Assembly: GCF_042665255.1 (NCBI RefSeq)
Contig: NZ_JBHTCD010000032.1
Reading direction: 5' to 3' (one strand)
DNA: 51,154 nucleotides
Source: Insolitispirillum peregrinum
GTDB taxonomy: Bacteria; Pseudomonadota; Alphaproteobacteria; Rhodospirillales; Rhodospirillaceae
Under the pieces are notes generated by a model that was not told the origin of the DNA, made no database searches, and saw only the letters and a list, made by a program, of their open reading frames with translations. Below are positions 7,811-18,861 of the stretch, one piece after another. A program made the translations under genes and the position numbers. Numbering within the stretch: the first letter of the stretch is position 1; each line of letters opens with the position of its first letter.

Positions 7811-8434
7811 ATGATCCGTTACGTGACCTATGCTGCGGCCGCTCTGGCCGACTCTGTGGCCCTGCAACAACAGGACATTGCCGACTATCTTGCCACGCTG
7901 GAGGCTCGCTCGTACAAGGTGCTGGCGGACTTCGTTGATGCCGACGGCGGCGTGATCGCGCTGACGCAGGCCATCGAACGGGCGCGCAAGGACAAGGCGA
8001 CCCTGCTGGTTGCCGGGGTCGAAAGCCTGCCTGCCGATGCGCTGTCCGAGGTGGTCGATGACCCGCGGGTGGAGCTGCTGGCCGCCCGCATGCCGGATTC
8101 CGACAAGTACCAATTGTTGGTCTATGCCGCCGTGGCCCGGCAGGAGCGGGCACAGGTGCGCCAGAACATCAAGGAAGCGCTGGCCCAGTCGCAGAAAAAG
8201 CTGGGTGGCCTGCGCGAGGCCACCCGCCGTCGCAACGAGGCGCTGAAAAAGGAAGCCCGCATCCGGGCGCAGGGACTGGCCGAAGTCATTCTGCCGCTGC
8301 GCGAGCAGGGCTACAGCCTGCGGGCGATTGCCGCCGCCCTGACCGAAGCCGGCCACCTGACGCCGCAGGGCCGCCCGTGGCAGGCGGTGCAGATCAAACG
8401 GTTGTTTGACCGGCTGGATGCGGCGCAGGGGTAA
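7811..8434 (+). CDS. Resolvase/recombinase-like protein lacking the catalytic serine
   Basis: The 207-aa protein has an N-terminal region laid out like a short serine-recombinase catalytic domain. The C-terminal part (ILPLREQGYSLRAIAAALTEAGHLTPQGRPWQA) is the usual resolvase-associated helix-turn-helix ending of proteobacterial recombinases. Where active members have a Tyr-x-Arg-x-Ser motif near residue 10, this one reads YVTYAAAAL, so the nucleophilic serine and its arginine appear to be absent. A long charged helix (about 115-160) lies between. It may be a DNA-binding relic or a repurposed regulator rather than an active recombinase. It stands alone, with no visible sites or partner genes. 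Confidence 0.6.
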   Translation: MIRYVTYAAAALADSVALQQQDIADYLATLEARSYKVLADFVDADGGVIALTQAIERARKDKATLLVAGVESLPADALSEVVDDPRVELLAARMPDSDKYQLLVYAAVARQERAQVRQNIKEALAQSQKKLGGLREATRRRNEALKKEARIRAQGLAEVILPLREQGYSLRAIAAALTEAGHLTPQGRPWQAVQIKRLFDRLDAAQG

Positions 8435-8540
8435 CCGTGCCGCCCTTGATGTTTGATACGGCTCGGCCTGCGTGCGTGAAACCTGACGCCACAGGACACG
8501 ACAGTTGGTGGAAAAGAATGGGCTATCGCCCAAACCTATT

Positions 8541-8637
8541 CGGGGCCTGAGGCCCCGAACCCCCATTTTTTCTTTAAATATCAGATCAATGGGGTCCGGG
8601 GCCTAAAGGCCCCGGCGAGGTTTGGAGCAGCGCTCCA
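8541..8637. repeat. GC-rich dispersed repeat, copy 1
   Basis: The unit holds three consecutive palindromes: GGGGCCTGAGGCCCC, CCGGGGCC...GGCCCCGG and a TGGAGCAGCGCTCCA dyad, separated by an AT-rich CCCCCATTTTTTC stretch. Close copies occur at 33721-33810, 34931-35020 and 42381-42480, always between genes. The 245-nt gap around it (8435-8679) holds nothing else that I can see. Confidence 0.75.
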
Positions 8638-8679
8638 TGACTCTGTGTTTTTTTGTCGTGTACTGTGGATGTTTTCATT

Positions 8680-9296
<617 letters not shown>

Positions 9297-9300
<4 letters not shown>

Positions 9301-10007
9301 GAGCGGAATAACCTCGTGTATTGGGTTTCGTGAGAGATGCTGCACCAGTCGAGCATCGGCAATCCGCCGCCGCGATCTTCGGGCGGGCGGGCCATGGCGG
9401 CATCGGTGGCGTGCAGGACCATCGCTTCCAGCGCCGCAATCGCCCGCTGGCCGTCGCTCTGGCCGAGCGGGATCAGCCGCACGGCGGCGGAAACCAGATT
9501 GGCGGCAAAGGCATGCAGAAAGGCCGCCAGCGCTGTGGGCAGCGGGATGTCGGCACGGGCGGCGGCCACCGCCACCGCCACCGCATAGGCAGGCTGGCGG
9601 CGGTCGGCTTTCAGGTGGCTGCGCCAGCGCGACCAGAACCGATCGGGCCAGGCGGCATCGACCGCCAGCACAAAGGCATTGCCCTGTGCCGACGATTCCA
9701 GTGCCAGCTCTGGCGTGCCGCGCCAGGCATCGGCAAGGATGCTGATCTCGTCGAGGGCCGCCGGGTCGTCGCCCGCAGCCTGCAGGCCGCTGGCGATGCC
9801 ATGGGCCTGCACGAACAGGTCGGCATCAATCCGGCCACTGCCATGCAGCAATACCGTCGTGATCCAGTCGACCGTGGTCGGCAGGTCACGCACCAGACCG
9901 CTTTCAACGGCATATTCCAGCCCGTGGGAATAGCTGAAGGCCCCGACCGGGAAGGAGGGCGACAGCCAGGCCATCAGGCGCAGCAGGGTGGCTGACGGCA
10001 GGCTCAT
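9297..10007 (-). CDS. ureF: Urease accessory protein UreF
   Basis: The start at 10007 overlaps the ureE stop by ATGA; a GTG at 10016 is in frame but less likely. The 236-aa protein starts MSLPSATLLRLMAWLSPSFPVGAFSYSHGLEYAVESG, in which the SPxFPVGxFxYSHGLE block is diagnostic for UreF. The rest is all-helical. It bridges UreG to the UreD-apourease complex. It is coupled by overlaps to both neighbours. Confidence 0.95.
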
Positions 10008-10486
10008 CGCGCCCACCGGATCAGCGGTTCGGCAGCCCCGACCAGACCATGCGGATCATAGGCCCCCGGTTCGGGCTGGAACGGGGCACACAGGCGTTCA
10101 ACCCGTGCCCCCAGTCCTTCGGCCATCGTCACCAGCACCTCGTCCAGATGCAGGCGCAGACTGCCGCCGGGCAGGATTTGCACCGGCAGATGACGGTTGC
10201 CGATGTGCCACGCCAGCCGCACCTGTTGTTCGACCGTACTGCTGTGCAGGTCGATCACCTGTTCGGCAGCGGCCCGCACCACGATCACCCCGCCATCGTC
10301 CAGCAGCAGCCCGTCACCATCGCGCAGATGGGTGGCATTGGGTAAATCCAGCAGGAAGTCGCCGCCGTCATCGGCCACCATCCGAATGCGGCGGCGGTGG
10401 CGGTCATGGGCCGACAGGGTGACGGTGGTCTGCACGCGGGCCGGATCAATGCTGGCCGCCGCCTGTACCAGAGAGGCGCGCCGCAT
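10004..10486 (-). CDS. ureE: Urease accessory nickel chaperone UreE
   Basis: The ATG at 10486 follows the ureC stop by 2 nt and gives 160 aa. A longer in-frame reading to 10891 runs through ureC in another frame and is rejected. The N-terminal peptide-binding domain (DRHRRRIRM...DFLLDLPNATHLRDGDGL) and the metal domain with AWHIGNRHLPVQI match UreE. Unlike many UreE proteins there is no long His-rich tail, so nickel storage is probably modest. Confidence 0.93.
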   Translation of the reverse strand: MRRASLVQAAASIDPARVQTTVTLSAHDRHRRRIRMVADDGGDFLLDLPNATHLRDGDGLLLDDGGVIVVRAAAEQVIDLHSSTVEQQVRLAWHIGNRHLPVQILPGGSLRLHLDEVLVTMAEGLGARVERLCAPFQPEPGAYDPHGLVGAAEPLIRWAR

Positions 10487-10488
10487 GA

Positions 10489-12195
<1,707 letters not shown>

Positions 12196-12240
12196 GGGGT
12201 TGGTCCTTGTTGTGGGCGGCAAGAGGGGGGAGCGGGGGAA

Positions 12241-13011
12241 TCAGGTCAGGCTGCGCAGGGCGCGGGTACAGATGCGGTCGGTGGCCGGGGTCGGGGTGTC
12301 GCTGCGCCAGTCTTCACAGAGGGCGCGCACCCAGTCCGGCTGGTCTTTGGCGGCGTCATTCAGCCAGTTGGCCACCGAGTCCTGCACATAGACCGCCGGG
12401 TCGGCACGCAGCGGTGCCAACAGCGGCAAGCCCTGTGCCGGGTCTTTTTTCAGCGCCGGGATATGGCTGCACCACACCCCGCGCGGGCGCAGGGCTTCAC
12501 TGGCAAAGCGGCGCACCCGTTCGGACGGGGAGGCCGTCCACGGAATCAGCGCCTCGATGCTGTCGGGCAAGGTCTGAACCAGCGCGGGGCGAACCGCCAG
12601 CCAGGCCCATTCGCGCACCCCGAAATGCGGGTCATCGGCCAGCGGCTGGATGGCCTGTAGTCGCTGCTGCGGCCCGCTGGCGGGATCGGCCCCGATCATG
12701 AAGCAGGCCCAGCCGCGCACAGTGTCCGACAGGTGGCTCTGACAGGTGGCAATCGCCGACGGCCCGACTGTTTCCAGCAGCAAGGCGGCGATGGCGGCCA
12801 TCCGCTTGACGATCCCCAGGTCGGTTGCGGCCTGTGCGGCGGCCAGACTGGCGGCGGGCAGGTCGGGGAAAACGCAGCGCAGCAGGCGCGCCTGATCAAT
12901 CGCCAGCCCTTCGGTGAGGGTGGCGGTGGCCAGCGTGCCGGACGACAGGGCGTCGAGGACATCCGGTGGGATGTCCTGCATGCGGCTGGCTCCCTTGCGC
13001 ACGGTGCTCAT
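12241..13011 (-). CDS. HEAT-repeat protein, DNA-alkylation-repair (AlkC/AlkD)-like, inside the urease operon
   Basis: The 256-aa protein is a chain of short helical repeats. SERVRRFASEALRPRGVW and VQDSVANWLNDAAKDQPDWV are the parts that recall AlkC/AlkD-type HEAT glycosylases, but the catalytic residues of those enzymes cannot be confirmed by eye. It overlaps the ureB stop by 4 nt and is followed by ureC 45 nt later, so it is transcribed within the urease structural genes. A maturation or scaffold role is conceivable but unproven; a passenger repair gene is the alternative. Confidence 0.65.
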   Translation of the reverse strand: MSTVRKGASRMQDIPPDVLDALSSGTLATATLTEGLAIDQARLLRCVFPDLPAASLAAAQAATDLGIVKRMAAIAALLLETVGPSAIATCQSHLSDTVRGWACFMIGADPASGPQQRLQAIQPLADDPHFGVREWAWLAVRPALVQTLPDSIEALIPWTASPSERVRRFASEALRPRGVWCSHIPALKKDPAQGLPLLAPLRADPAVYVQDSVANWLNDAAKDQPDWVRALCEDWRSDTPTPATDRICTRALRSLT

Positions 13012-13325
13012 TCGGCACCCGGCAGGGGGCCGTTGATCTCGCCGCGAAAGCCCCAGATGGTGCGGGTTCCGGCGTAAGCCACCAAGGCGACGGTGCGGGT
13101 CTGGCCCGGCTCGAAACGGATGGCGGTGCCCGCCGGAATGTCCAGCCGGTAGCCCAGCGCCGCCTGTCGGTCAAACGACAGGGCCGGGTTGGTTTCGGCA
13201 AAGTGGTAATGGCTGCCAACCTGAATCGGGCGGTCGCCGGTGTTGGCAACGCTCAGGCTCAGCGTCGGGCGGTCGGCGTTGAGGATGATCTCGCCGTCCT
13301 GGGGGATGATTTCGCCGGGGATCAT
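13008..13325 (-). CDS. ureB: Urease beta subunit
   Basis: The 105-aa product starts MIPGEIIPQDGEIILNADRP and contains NTGDRPIQVGSHYHFAETNPALSFDR, the signature block of UreB. PAGTAIRFEPGQTR follows. The length is standard. It lies 24 nt after ureA and overlaps the next gene by 4 nt. Confidence 0.96.
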   Translation of the reverse strand: MIPGEIIPQDGEIILNADRPTLSLSVANTGDRPIQVGSHYHFAETNPALSFDRQAALGYRLDIPAGTAIRFEPGQTRTVALVAYAGTRTIWGFRGEINGPLPGAE

Positions 13326-13349
13326 GGGGGGCGTCCTTGTCAGCGGGGA

Positions 13350-13652
13350 TCAGCGGATCGGATTGTGGACGGTGACCAGCTTGGTTCCGTCGGGAAAGGT
13401 GGCCTCGACCTGGATTTCGTGCAGCATCTCGGCAATGCCGTCCATCACCTGCGCCCGGGTCAGCACTTCGGCCCCGCTTTGCATCAGCGCGGCCACCGGG
13501 CGGCCATCACGGGCGCCTTCGACCACATGGTCGGTGATCAGCGCCACCGCTTCGGGGTAATTCAGCTTCACCCCGCGTTGCAGGCGGCGTTCGGCGACCA
13601 TCGCGGCCATTGCCACCAGCAGCTTGTCTTTCTCGCGTGGACTGAGGTTCAT
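13350..13652 (-). CDS. ureA: Urease gamma subunit
   Basis: The start at 13652 gives the canonical 100-aa UreA beginning MNLSPREKDKLLVAMAAMVAERR. An upstream in-frame extension to 13760 lies in ureD and is rejected. The block LNYPEAVALITDHVVEGARDG and the end FPDGTKLVTVHNPI are typical. It forms the alpha-beta-gamma trimer with UreB and UreC. Confidence 0.96.
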   Translation of the reverse strand: MNLSPREKDKLLVAMAAMVAERRLQRGVKLNYPEAVALITDHVVEGARDGRPVAALMQSGAEVLTRAQVMDGIAEMLHEIQVEATFPDGTKLVTVHNPIR

Positions 13653-13693
13653 CCCGGCCTTCTCCTGTTGGCGGTTGCAAAGATAAATGAGTG

Positions 13694-14548
13694 TCAGATG
13701 TCCCACAGGCGCGGCATGCGGGCTGCCCCGCCGCCGGTGCCGTGGCGCAGCAGGCTCCATACCTGTCCGAAGCTGGCGCGCAGGCGCTGGGCGTCGCTGT
13801 CCAGCCAGCGGACCAGCAACAGGCCGTTGACCACGGTAGCGCCGGCGCGTCCGCCATGGCTCGCCAGTAGCTCGCGCACCGCGTCACGCCACGCCATCGG
13901 CTCGGGGGTCAGCAGCAGGGCAGTGGCACAGGCGACCGCCCCGGCGAACCCGGCAGAGGCCGACAGGACGGCGGGGTCATCGACATGCAGGGTATCGGCC
14001 CATACCAGCCGTCCGTCCCGCTGCACCCGCCATTCGTCGCGCGCCAACCCACGGGTAAAGCGTTCCCCGCGTGCGGTGCGCCCGAACACCAGCATTTCGC
14101 CCGCCAGCACCTGCGCGCTGCCGCTGGCGTCGATACGGGTCAGGCGGCGCAGGCGGGCACCGTCGAACAGAATGGTTTCCTGTGGCAGAAATTCCAGCCA
14201 GCCACCATCGGCCACGCTGAGGGCGACATCAATATCAACATCATCGCCGGTCGAGCGGTACAGCTTTTCCGCCGCACTGGCGATCACCGTCGCCCGCGAG
14301 CCATCGCGCACGCTGGCGGTCAGGGTCAGGCGGTCGCCGCCGGTCAGCCCGCCGGAGGTGGTGACCAGCGCCGCCTGCACCGGCTCGCCGGTGGCAGGGG
14401 TGGGGAACAGCACCCGCAGCGGGGCCTGCTGGTACAGGTGCGCCAGTCGTCCGTCGGCAAAGGCCAGCCCGGCCCGCCCGGTCATGCGCGGCAGGGGAGG
14501 GGGAGAAACCGGCCGGTTCTCAGACGGTAAGATAGCGTCGAACATCAT
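13694..14548 (-). CDS. ureD: Urease accessory protein UreD
   Basis: The 284-aa protein shows the UreD blocks TSGGLTGGDRL, ASAAEKLYRS, LEFLPQETILFDGARL and GEMLVFGRTARGE. UreD is the scaffold that first binds apourease. Its start lies 29 nt inside the 3' end of urtE, so the importer and urease genes are read as one transcript. The ureD-first order joined to urt genes is seen in other alphaproteobacteria. Confidence 0.94.
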   Translation of the reverse strand: MMFDAILPSENRPVSPPPLPRMTGRAGLAFADGRLAHLYQQAPLRVLFPTPATGEPVQAALVTTSGGLTGGDRLTLTASVRDGSRATVIASAAEKLYRSTGDDVDIDVALSVADGGWLEFLPQETILFDGARLRRLTRIDASGSAQVLAGEMLVFGRTARGERFTRGLARDEWRVQRDGRLVWADTLHVDDPAVLSASAGFAGAVACATALLLTPEPMAWRDAVRELLASHGGRAGATVVNGLLLVRWLDSDAQRLRASFGQVWSLLRHGTGGGAARMPRLWDI

Positions 14549-15230
14549 CCTCTACCATGGTGGCGGCCTGACCGGACAGCACCACTTCGCCGCGGTCCAT
14601 CACGGCGAAATCGTCGGCCAATTCCTTCGCAAAGTCAAAGTATTGCTCGACCAGAACCACCGCCATGTTCCCCCATTCGGCCAGCTTGCCATCGGCCAGC
14701 AGACGAATGACCCGACCGATGTCCTTGATGATCGACGGCTGGATGCCTTCGGTCGGCTCATCGAGGATCAGCAGACGCGGGCGGGTGACCAGCGCGCGGG
14801 CGATGGCAAGCTGTTGCTGCTGCCCGCCCGACAGGTCGCCGCCGCGCCGGTGCAGCATGGTTTTCAGCACCGGAAACAGCTCGAAAACATCGTCGGGGAT
14901 GGTGCGTTTGCCGCGTGGTAGCGGCGCAAAGCCGGTTTCGAGGTTTTCCCGCACCGTCAGGCGGGCAAAAATCTCCCGCCCCTGCGGCACAAAGCTGATC
15001 CCGTGGCGGGCGCGGTCGTGGGCGCTGAGGCGGGTGATGTCCTTGCCTTCCCAACTGATCGCCCCGGTCCTGACCGCCTGCAAGCCCATGATCGCCCGCA
15101 TCAGGCTGGTCTTGCCGACGCCGTTGCGGCCCAGAACGCAGGTGACGCGCCCCGGCTGGGCACTCAGTGACACCCCGCGCAAGGCATGGCTGGCACCGTA
15201 AAACAGGTTGATGGTGTCGATGTTCAGCAT
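14520..15230 (-). CDS. urtE: Urea ABC transporter ATP-binding protein UrtE
   Basis: The 236-aa ABC ATPase has Walker A GRNGVGKTS, the Q-loop in FVPQGREIF, the signature DLSGGQQQQLAIARAL, Walker B LLILDEPTEGIQPS and the switch His region. IQPSIIKDIG and MDRGEVVLSG place it with the LivF/UrtE branch of branched-chain-amide transporters. It begins 3 nt after urtD and overlaps ureD. Confidence 0.94.
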   Translation of the reverse strand: MLNIDTINLFYGASHALRGVSLSAQPGRVTCVLGRNGVGKTSLMRAIMGLQAVRTGAISWEGKDITRLSAHDRARHGISFVPQGREIFARLTVRENLETGFAPLPRGKRTIPDDVFELFPVLKTMLHRRGGDLSGGQQQQLAIARALVTRPRLLILDEPTEGIQPSIIKDIGRVIRLLADGKLAEWGNMAVVLVEQYFDFAKELADDFAVMDRGEVVLSGQAATMVEDDVRRYLTV

Positions 15231-15233
15231 GGT

Positions 15234-16034
15234 TCAGCGCCCCAGATAGACTTCGACGACTTTCGGATTGGCCTGCACGGCATCCAGCGAGCCTTCGGCC
15301 AGCACCGAGCCTTCGTGCAGGACGGTGACTTTTGCCCCCAGCGCCCGGACAAACTCCATGTCGTGCTCGACCACCACCAGCGAGCGGGTCTTGTCGCGGG
15401 CCAGATCAAGGATCAGCTCGGCGGTGGCCTCGGTTTCGGCGTCGGTCATCCCGGCCACCGGCTCATCCAGCAGCAACAGGCGCTGGTCCTGCATCAGCAA
15501 CATGCCGATTTCCAGCCATTGCTTCTGGCCGTGCGACAGCGATCCGGCCTGCAGGCGGGCCTTGTCGGCCAGCCCGACCCGCTGCAGGGTGGCGGCAATC
15601 TGCTCGGCCTGCTGCCCCGACAGGCGGAAGAACAGCGTGGCGAGGGTGCTGCGGTTGGTCTTTAACGCCAGTTCGAGGTTTTCAAACACGCTCAGGTGCT
15701 CGAACACTGTCGGCTTCTGGAACTTGCGGCCAATGCCCAGCGTGGCAATCGCCGATTCATCCAGCCGGGTCAGGTCGATGTTCTGGTCAAACAGCACGTC
15801 GCCCTTGTCGGGACGGGTCTTGCCGGTGATCACGTCCATCATGGTGGTCTTGCCCGCCCCGTTGGGGCCGACGATGGTGCGCAACTCGCCGGGGGCAAGC
15901 ACCAGCGACAGCGAGTTCAGCGCCCGAAAGCCGTCAAAGCTGACCGTTACCCCGTCGAGGTACAAAATCGAACCCGCTGCCAGCACGCCGGGACCGGCGG
16001 GCATGTCGATGGTGGGCATGGCGTCATCAAGCAT
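15234..16034 (-). CDS. urtD: Urea ABC transporter ATP-binding protein UrtD
   Basis: The 266-aa ATPase of the LivG/UrtD type has Walker A GPNGAGKTT, the family insertion IGRKFQKPTVFEHLSVFENLELAL, a signature region LSHGQKQWLEIGMLL and Walker B LLLLDEPVAGMTDAE. The signature reads SHGQ instead of SGGQ, as is common in UrtD. The start overlaps the end of urtC by 8 nt. A later in-frame ATG (16019) is possible. Confidence 0.94.
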   Translation of the reverse strand: MLDDAMPTIDMPAGPGVLAAGSILYLDGVTVSFDGFRALNSLSLVLAPGELRTIVGPNGAGKTTMMDVITGKTRPDKGDVLFDQNIDLTRLDESAIATLGIGRKFQKPTVFEHLSVFENLELALKTNRSTLATLFFRLSGQQAEQIAATLQRVGLADKARLQAGSLSHGQKQWLEIGMLLMQDQRLLLLDEPVAGMTDAETEATAELILDLARDKTRSLVVVEHDMEFVRALGAKVTVLHEGSVLAEGSLDAVQANPKVVEVYLGR

Positions 16035-17172
16035 GCCGGGCCTCCTTTTCTTCGGTGACGGGTGAACGGCGGAACAGGCGTGCTTTGGTTTGGGCCCACA
16101 GCCCGATCAGGCCCTTGGGCATCCCCAGTGTGACGATGATGAACAGCGCCCCCAGCAGGAACAGCCACAACTCGGGGGCGGCACCGGTCAGCCAGGTCTT
16201 GGCGCCGTTGACCGCAAAGGCTCCCAGAATGGCCCCGATCAGGGTACCGCGCCCGCCGACCGCCACCCAGATGGCAATCTCGATCGAGTTGGCAGGGGAA
16301 AATTCCGACGGGTTGATGATCCCGACCTGCGGCACATACAAGGCTCCGGCCACCCCGGCCAGCATCGCCGACAGGGTAAAGACGAACAGCTTGATGGCGG
16401 TCGGCGAGTACCCCAGAAAGCGCACCCGGCTTTCGGCATCGCGCACCGCCATCATCACCCGCCCCAGTTTCGAGGTGACGATGAAGCGGGCCAGCAGGAA
16501 GGCCAGCCCCAGCACCACCGCCGAGGCGAGATACAGCCCCATTTTGGTCGATGGCAGCGACAGGTCAAAGCCGAAGATGTCCTTGAAGTCGGTCAGGCCG
16601 TTGTTGCCGCCAAAGCCCATTTCGTTGCGGAAAAAGGCCAGCATCAGGGCATAGGTCATTGCCTGGGTGATGATCGACAGATAAACCCCGGTGATGCGCG
16701 AGCGGAAGGCCAGCCAGCCGAACACAAAGGCCAGCGCGCCGGGGATCACCACCACCATCAGCAGGGCAAACCACGGCTGGCTGAAGCCGAACCAGTACCA
16801 CGGCAGCTCTTGCCAGTTGAGGAACACCATGAAGTCGGGCAGGTCGGCGTTGCCGTACACCCCCCGGCTGCCGATGGCGCGCATCATGTACATGCCGATG
16901 GCATAGCCGCCGAGGGCGAAAAAGGCACCGTGGCCCAGCGACAGCACGCCGCAATAGCCCCACACCAGATCCATCGCCAGCGCCAGCAGGGCATAGCACA
17001 GGTATTTGCCCAGCAGGGTGACCATGTAGTTGGGCAGATGCAGGGCCGAGTCCACCGGGACGGCCAGATTGAGCACCGGTACCAGCACCAGAAACACCAG
17101 CGCGCCAACCGCAAGGCCGGTCCACAGGCGGCGGTTGCCACAGGTGAGCAGGCGGGCAGAGAAGGATGTCAT
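16027..17172 (-). CDS. urtC: Urea ABC transporter permease UrtC
   Basis: The start at 17172 (GGAG about 7 nt upstream) gives 381 aa; the longer in-frame reading to 17571 lies inside urtB. It has about ten hydrophobic helices and the LivM-type motifs WGYCGVLSLGHGAFFALGGYA and the cytoplasmic loop MAVRDAESRVRFLGY that contacts the ATPases. It lies 10 nt after urtB. Confidence 0.94.
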   Translation of the reverse strand: MTSFSARLLTCGNRRLWTGLAVGALVFLVLVPVLNLAVPVDSALHLPNYMVTLLGKYLCYALLALAMDLVWGYCGVLSLGHGAFFALGGYAIGMYMMRAIGSRGVYGNADLPDFMVFLNWQELPWYWFGFSQPWFALLMVVVIPGALAFVFGWLAFRSRITGVYLSIITQAMTYALMLAFFRNEMGFGGNNGLTDFKDIFGFDLSLPSTKMGLYLASAVVLGLAFLLARFIVTSKLGRVMMAVRDAESRVRFLGYSPTAIKLFVFTLSAMLAGVAGALYVPQVGIINPSEFSPANSIEIAIWVAVGGRGTLIGAILGAFAVNGAKTWLTGAAPELWLFLLGALFIIVTLGMPKGLIGLWAQTKARLFRRSPVTEEKEARHA

Positions 17173-17182
17173 GATAGTCTCC

Positions 17183-18760
17183 TTAACCCTCGACCGAACG
17201 GCCCTTGAGGGCGAACAGCCCGCGCGGACGTTTCTGGATGAACAGGATGATGGCGACCAGCACCAGAATTTTCCCCAGCATCGCCCCGGCATAGGGTTCC
17301 AGCAGCTTGTTGACCAGCCCCAGCGACAGCGCACCGACCAGCGTGCCCCACAGCGAGCCGACGCCGCCGAACACCACCACCATGAACGAGTCCACGATAT
17401 AGCCCTGTCCGAGGTTGGGGCTGACGTTGCCGATCTGGCTGAGCGCCACCCCGGCAATCCCGGCAATCCCCGAGCCAAGGCCAAAGGTGGCGGCATCGAC
17501 CCGACCGGTCGGAATGCCCATCGCCGAGGCCATCGGGCGGTTCTGGGTGACGGCGCGCATGAACAGGCCAAAGCGTGACCAGCGCAGCACGGCGGCCAGC
17601 GCCAGCAGCACGGCGAGGCAGAACAGGATGATCACCACCCGGTTATAGGTCAGGGTGAAGCCGCCGATCAGCTCGATGCCGCCGGTCATCCACGCCGGGT
17701 TGGCGACTTCGCGGTTGGAGGCTCCGAACAGCGAGCGCACCAGTTGTTGCAGCATCAGCGAAATGCCCCAGGTGGCGAGCATCGTTTCCAGCGGGCGGCC
17801 ATAGAGGAAGCGGATCACTGTCCGTTCCAGCAGCACCCCGACGGCAAAGGTCACCACAAAGGCCACCGGCACGGCGATCATCAGATACAGGCCGAAATAG
17901 TCGGGCGGCAGCAGGGCACGGACGGCTTCCTGCACCACAAAGGTGGTATAGGCCCCCAGCATGATCATTTCGCCGTGGGCCATGTTGATCACTCCCATCA
18001 CCCCAAAGGTGACGGCCAGACCAATGGCGGCCAGCAACAGCACGCTGCCGAGGCTGATGCCCTGAAAGATGTTGACGCCAATGCCGATCAGGCCGAGGCG
18101 GTTTTCAATCGACGAGACGGCCTTTTGGGCGGCGGCCTTCACCTGCGGGTCGCTGTCGCTGTCGGCCAGCGGTTGCAGCAGGCCGCGCACCTGTGGATCG
18201 GACGAGGCCGCCAGTTGGGCAATGGCGCTCAGGCGGTGGGCCGGGTCGCTGTCGGCCAGATCAAGGCGGGCGACCGCTTGCGACAACAGCGCCTTGATCG
18301 CCGGGACGGTTTCGGCGGCCAGCGCCTTGCGCACGGTGTCGGCGGCATCGGGATTAGGGGTGGCCAGCATCGACTCTGCCGCTTGCTGGCGGATCACCGG
18401 GTCACTGTTCAGCAGGCCCAGTTGCCCGGCAGCGGCGCGCAAGGCCCCGCGCAGGCGGTTGTTGACGGTGATCGCCGCCGCATCGCTGGCGGCGACCGTG
18501 GCACCGCTGACCGCATCGCGATAGCTGCCGTTCTGTTCGATCAGGATGGTGCCGTCAGCGGTGGCGTACAGACGGCCATCGGCCATGGCTTCAAAGACCG
18601 CGGCCGCCCGGCCATCACCGAGGGCGGCCAGTGTGTCGGCGGCGGTCAGCTTGTCACTGAAACTGTCGGCGTTCAGCGCCCGCACCGCTCCGGCGAAATC
18701 GTCGGCATGGGCGGGGGAGCAGACCAAAAGAGCCACAAGGGCCAGAACCAGCTTGAGCAT
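17183..18760 (-). CDS. urtB: Urea ABC transporter permease UrtB
   Basis: From ATG 18760 the product is 525 aa. It has a signal peptide (LVLALVALLVCSPAHA), an Ala-rich helical periplasmic domain of about 200 residues with HEAT-like repeats that is peculiar to UrtB, and then a LivH-type permease (AIGLAVTFGVMGVINMAHGEMIMLGAY, and GVGSLWGTLVGALSLG near the end). A GTG two codons earlier is an alternative start. With UrtC it forms the channel. Confidence 0.94.
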   Translation of the reverse strand: MLKLVLALVALLVCSPAHADDFAGAVRALNADSFSDKLTAADTLAALGDGRAAAVFEAMADGRLYATADGTILIEQNGSYRDAVSGATVAASDAAAITVNNRLRGALRAAAGQLGLLNSDPVIRQQAAESMLATPNPDAADTVRKALAAETVPAIKALLSQAVARLDLADSDPAHRLSAIAQLAASSDPQVRGLLQPLADSDSDPQVKAAAQKAVSSIENRLGLIGIGVNIFQGISLGSVLLLAAIGLAVTFGVMGVINMAHGEMIMLGAYTTFVVQEAVRALLPPDYFGLYLMIAVPVAFVVTFAVGVLLERTVIRFLYGRPLETMLATWGISLMLQQLVRSLFGASNREVANPAWMTGGIELIGGFTLTYNRVVIILFCLAVLLALAAVLRWSRFGLFMRAVTQNRPMASAMGIPTGRVDAATFGLGSGIAGIAGVALSQIGNVSPNLGQGYIVDSFMVVVFGGVGSLWGTLVGALSLGLVNKLLEPYAGAMLGKILVLVAIILFIQKRPRGLFALKGRSVEG

Positions 18761-18812
18761 CTTCACGGGCAACCCCCGTTGTTGCAGGATGAAAGAGAGG
18801 CAGAGGCACGGC

Positions 18813-18849
18813 GGGCCAGAACTGCCGTTGGCGGACGGCAGTCTGGCCC
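18813..18849 (-). terminator. Stem-loop between urtA and urtB (partial terminator or mRNA stabiliser)
   Basis: The arms GGGCCAG-A-ACTGCCGT and ACGGCAGT-CTGGCCC close a 6-nt loop. There is no U-tract, so full termination is unlikely. Placed 13 nt after the urtA stop, it is where solute-binding-protein genes often carry a hairpin that raises their mRNA level over the permease genes. Confidence 0.6.
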
Positions 18850-18861
18850 CGGGCGCAGGTG

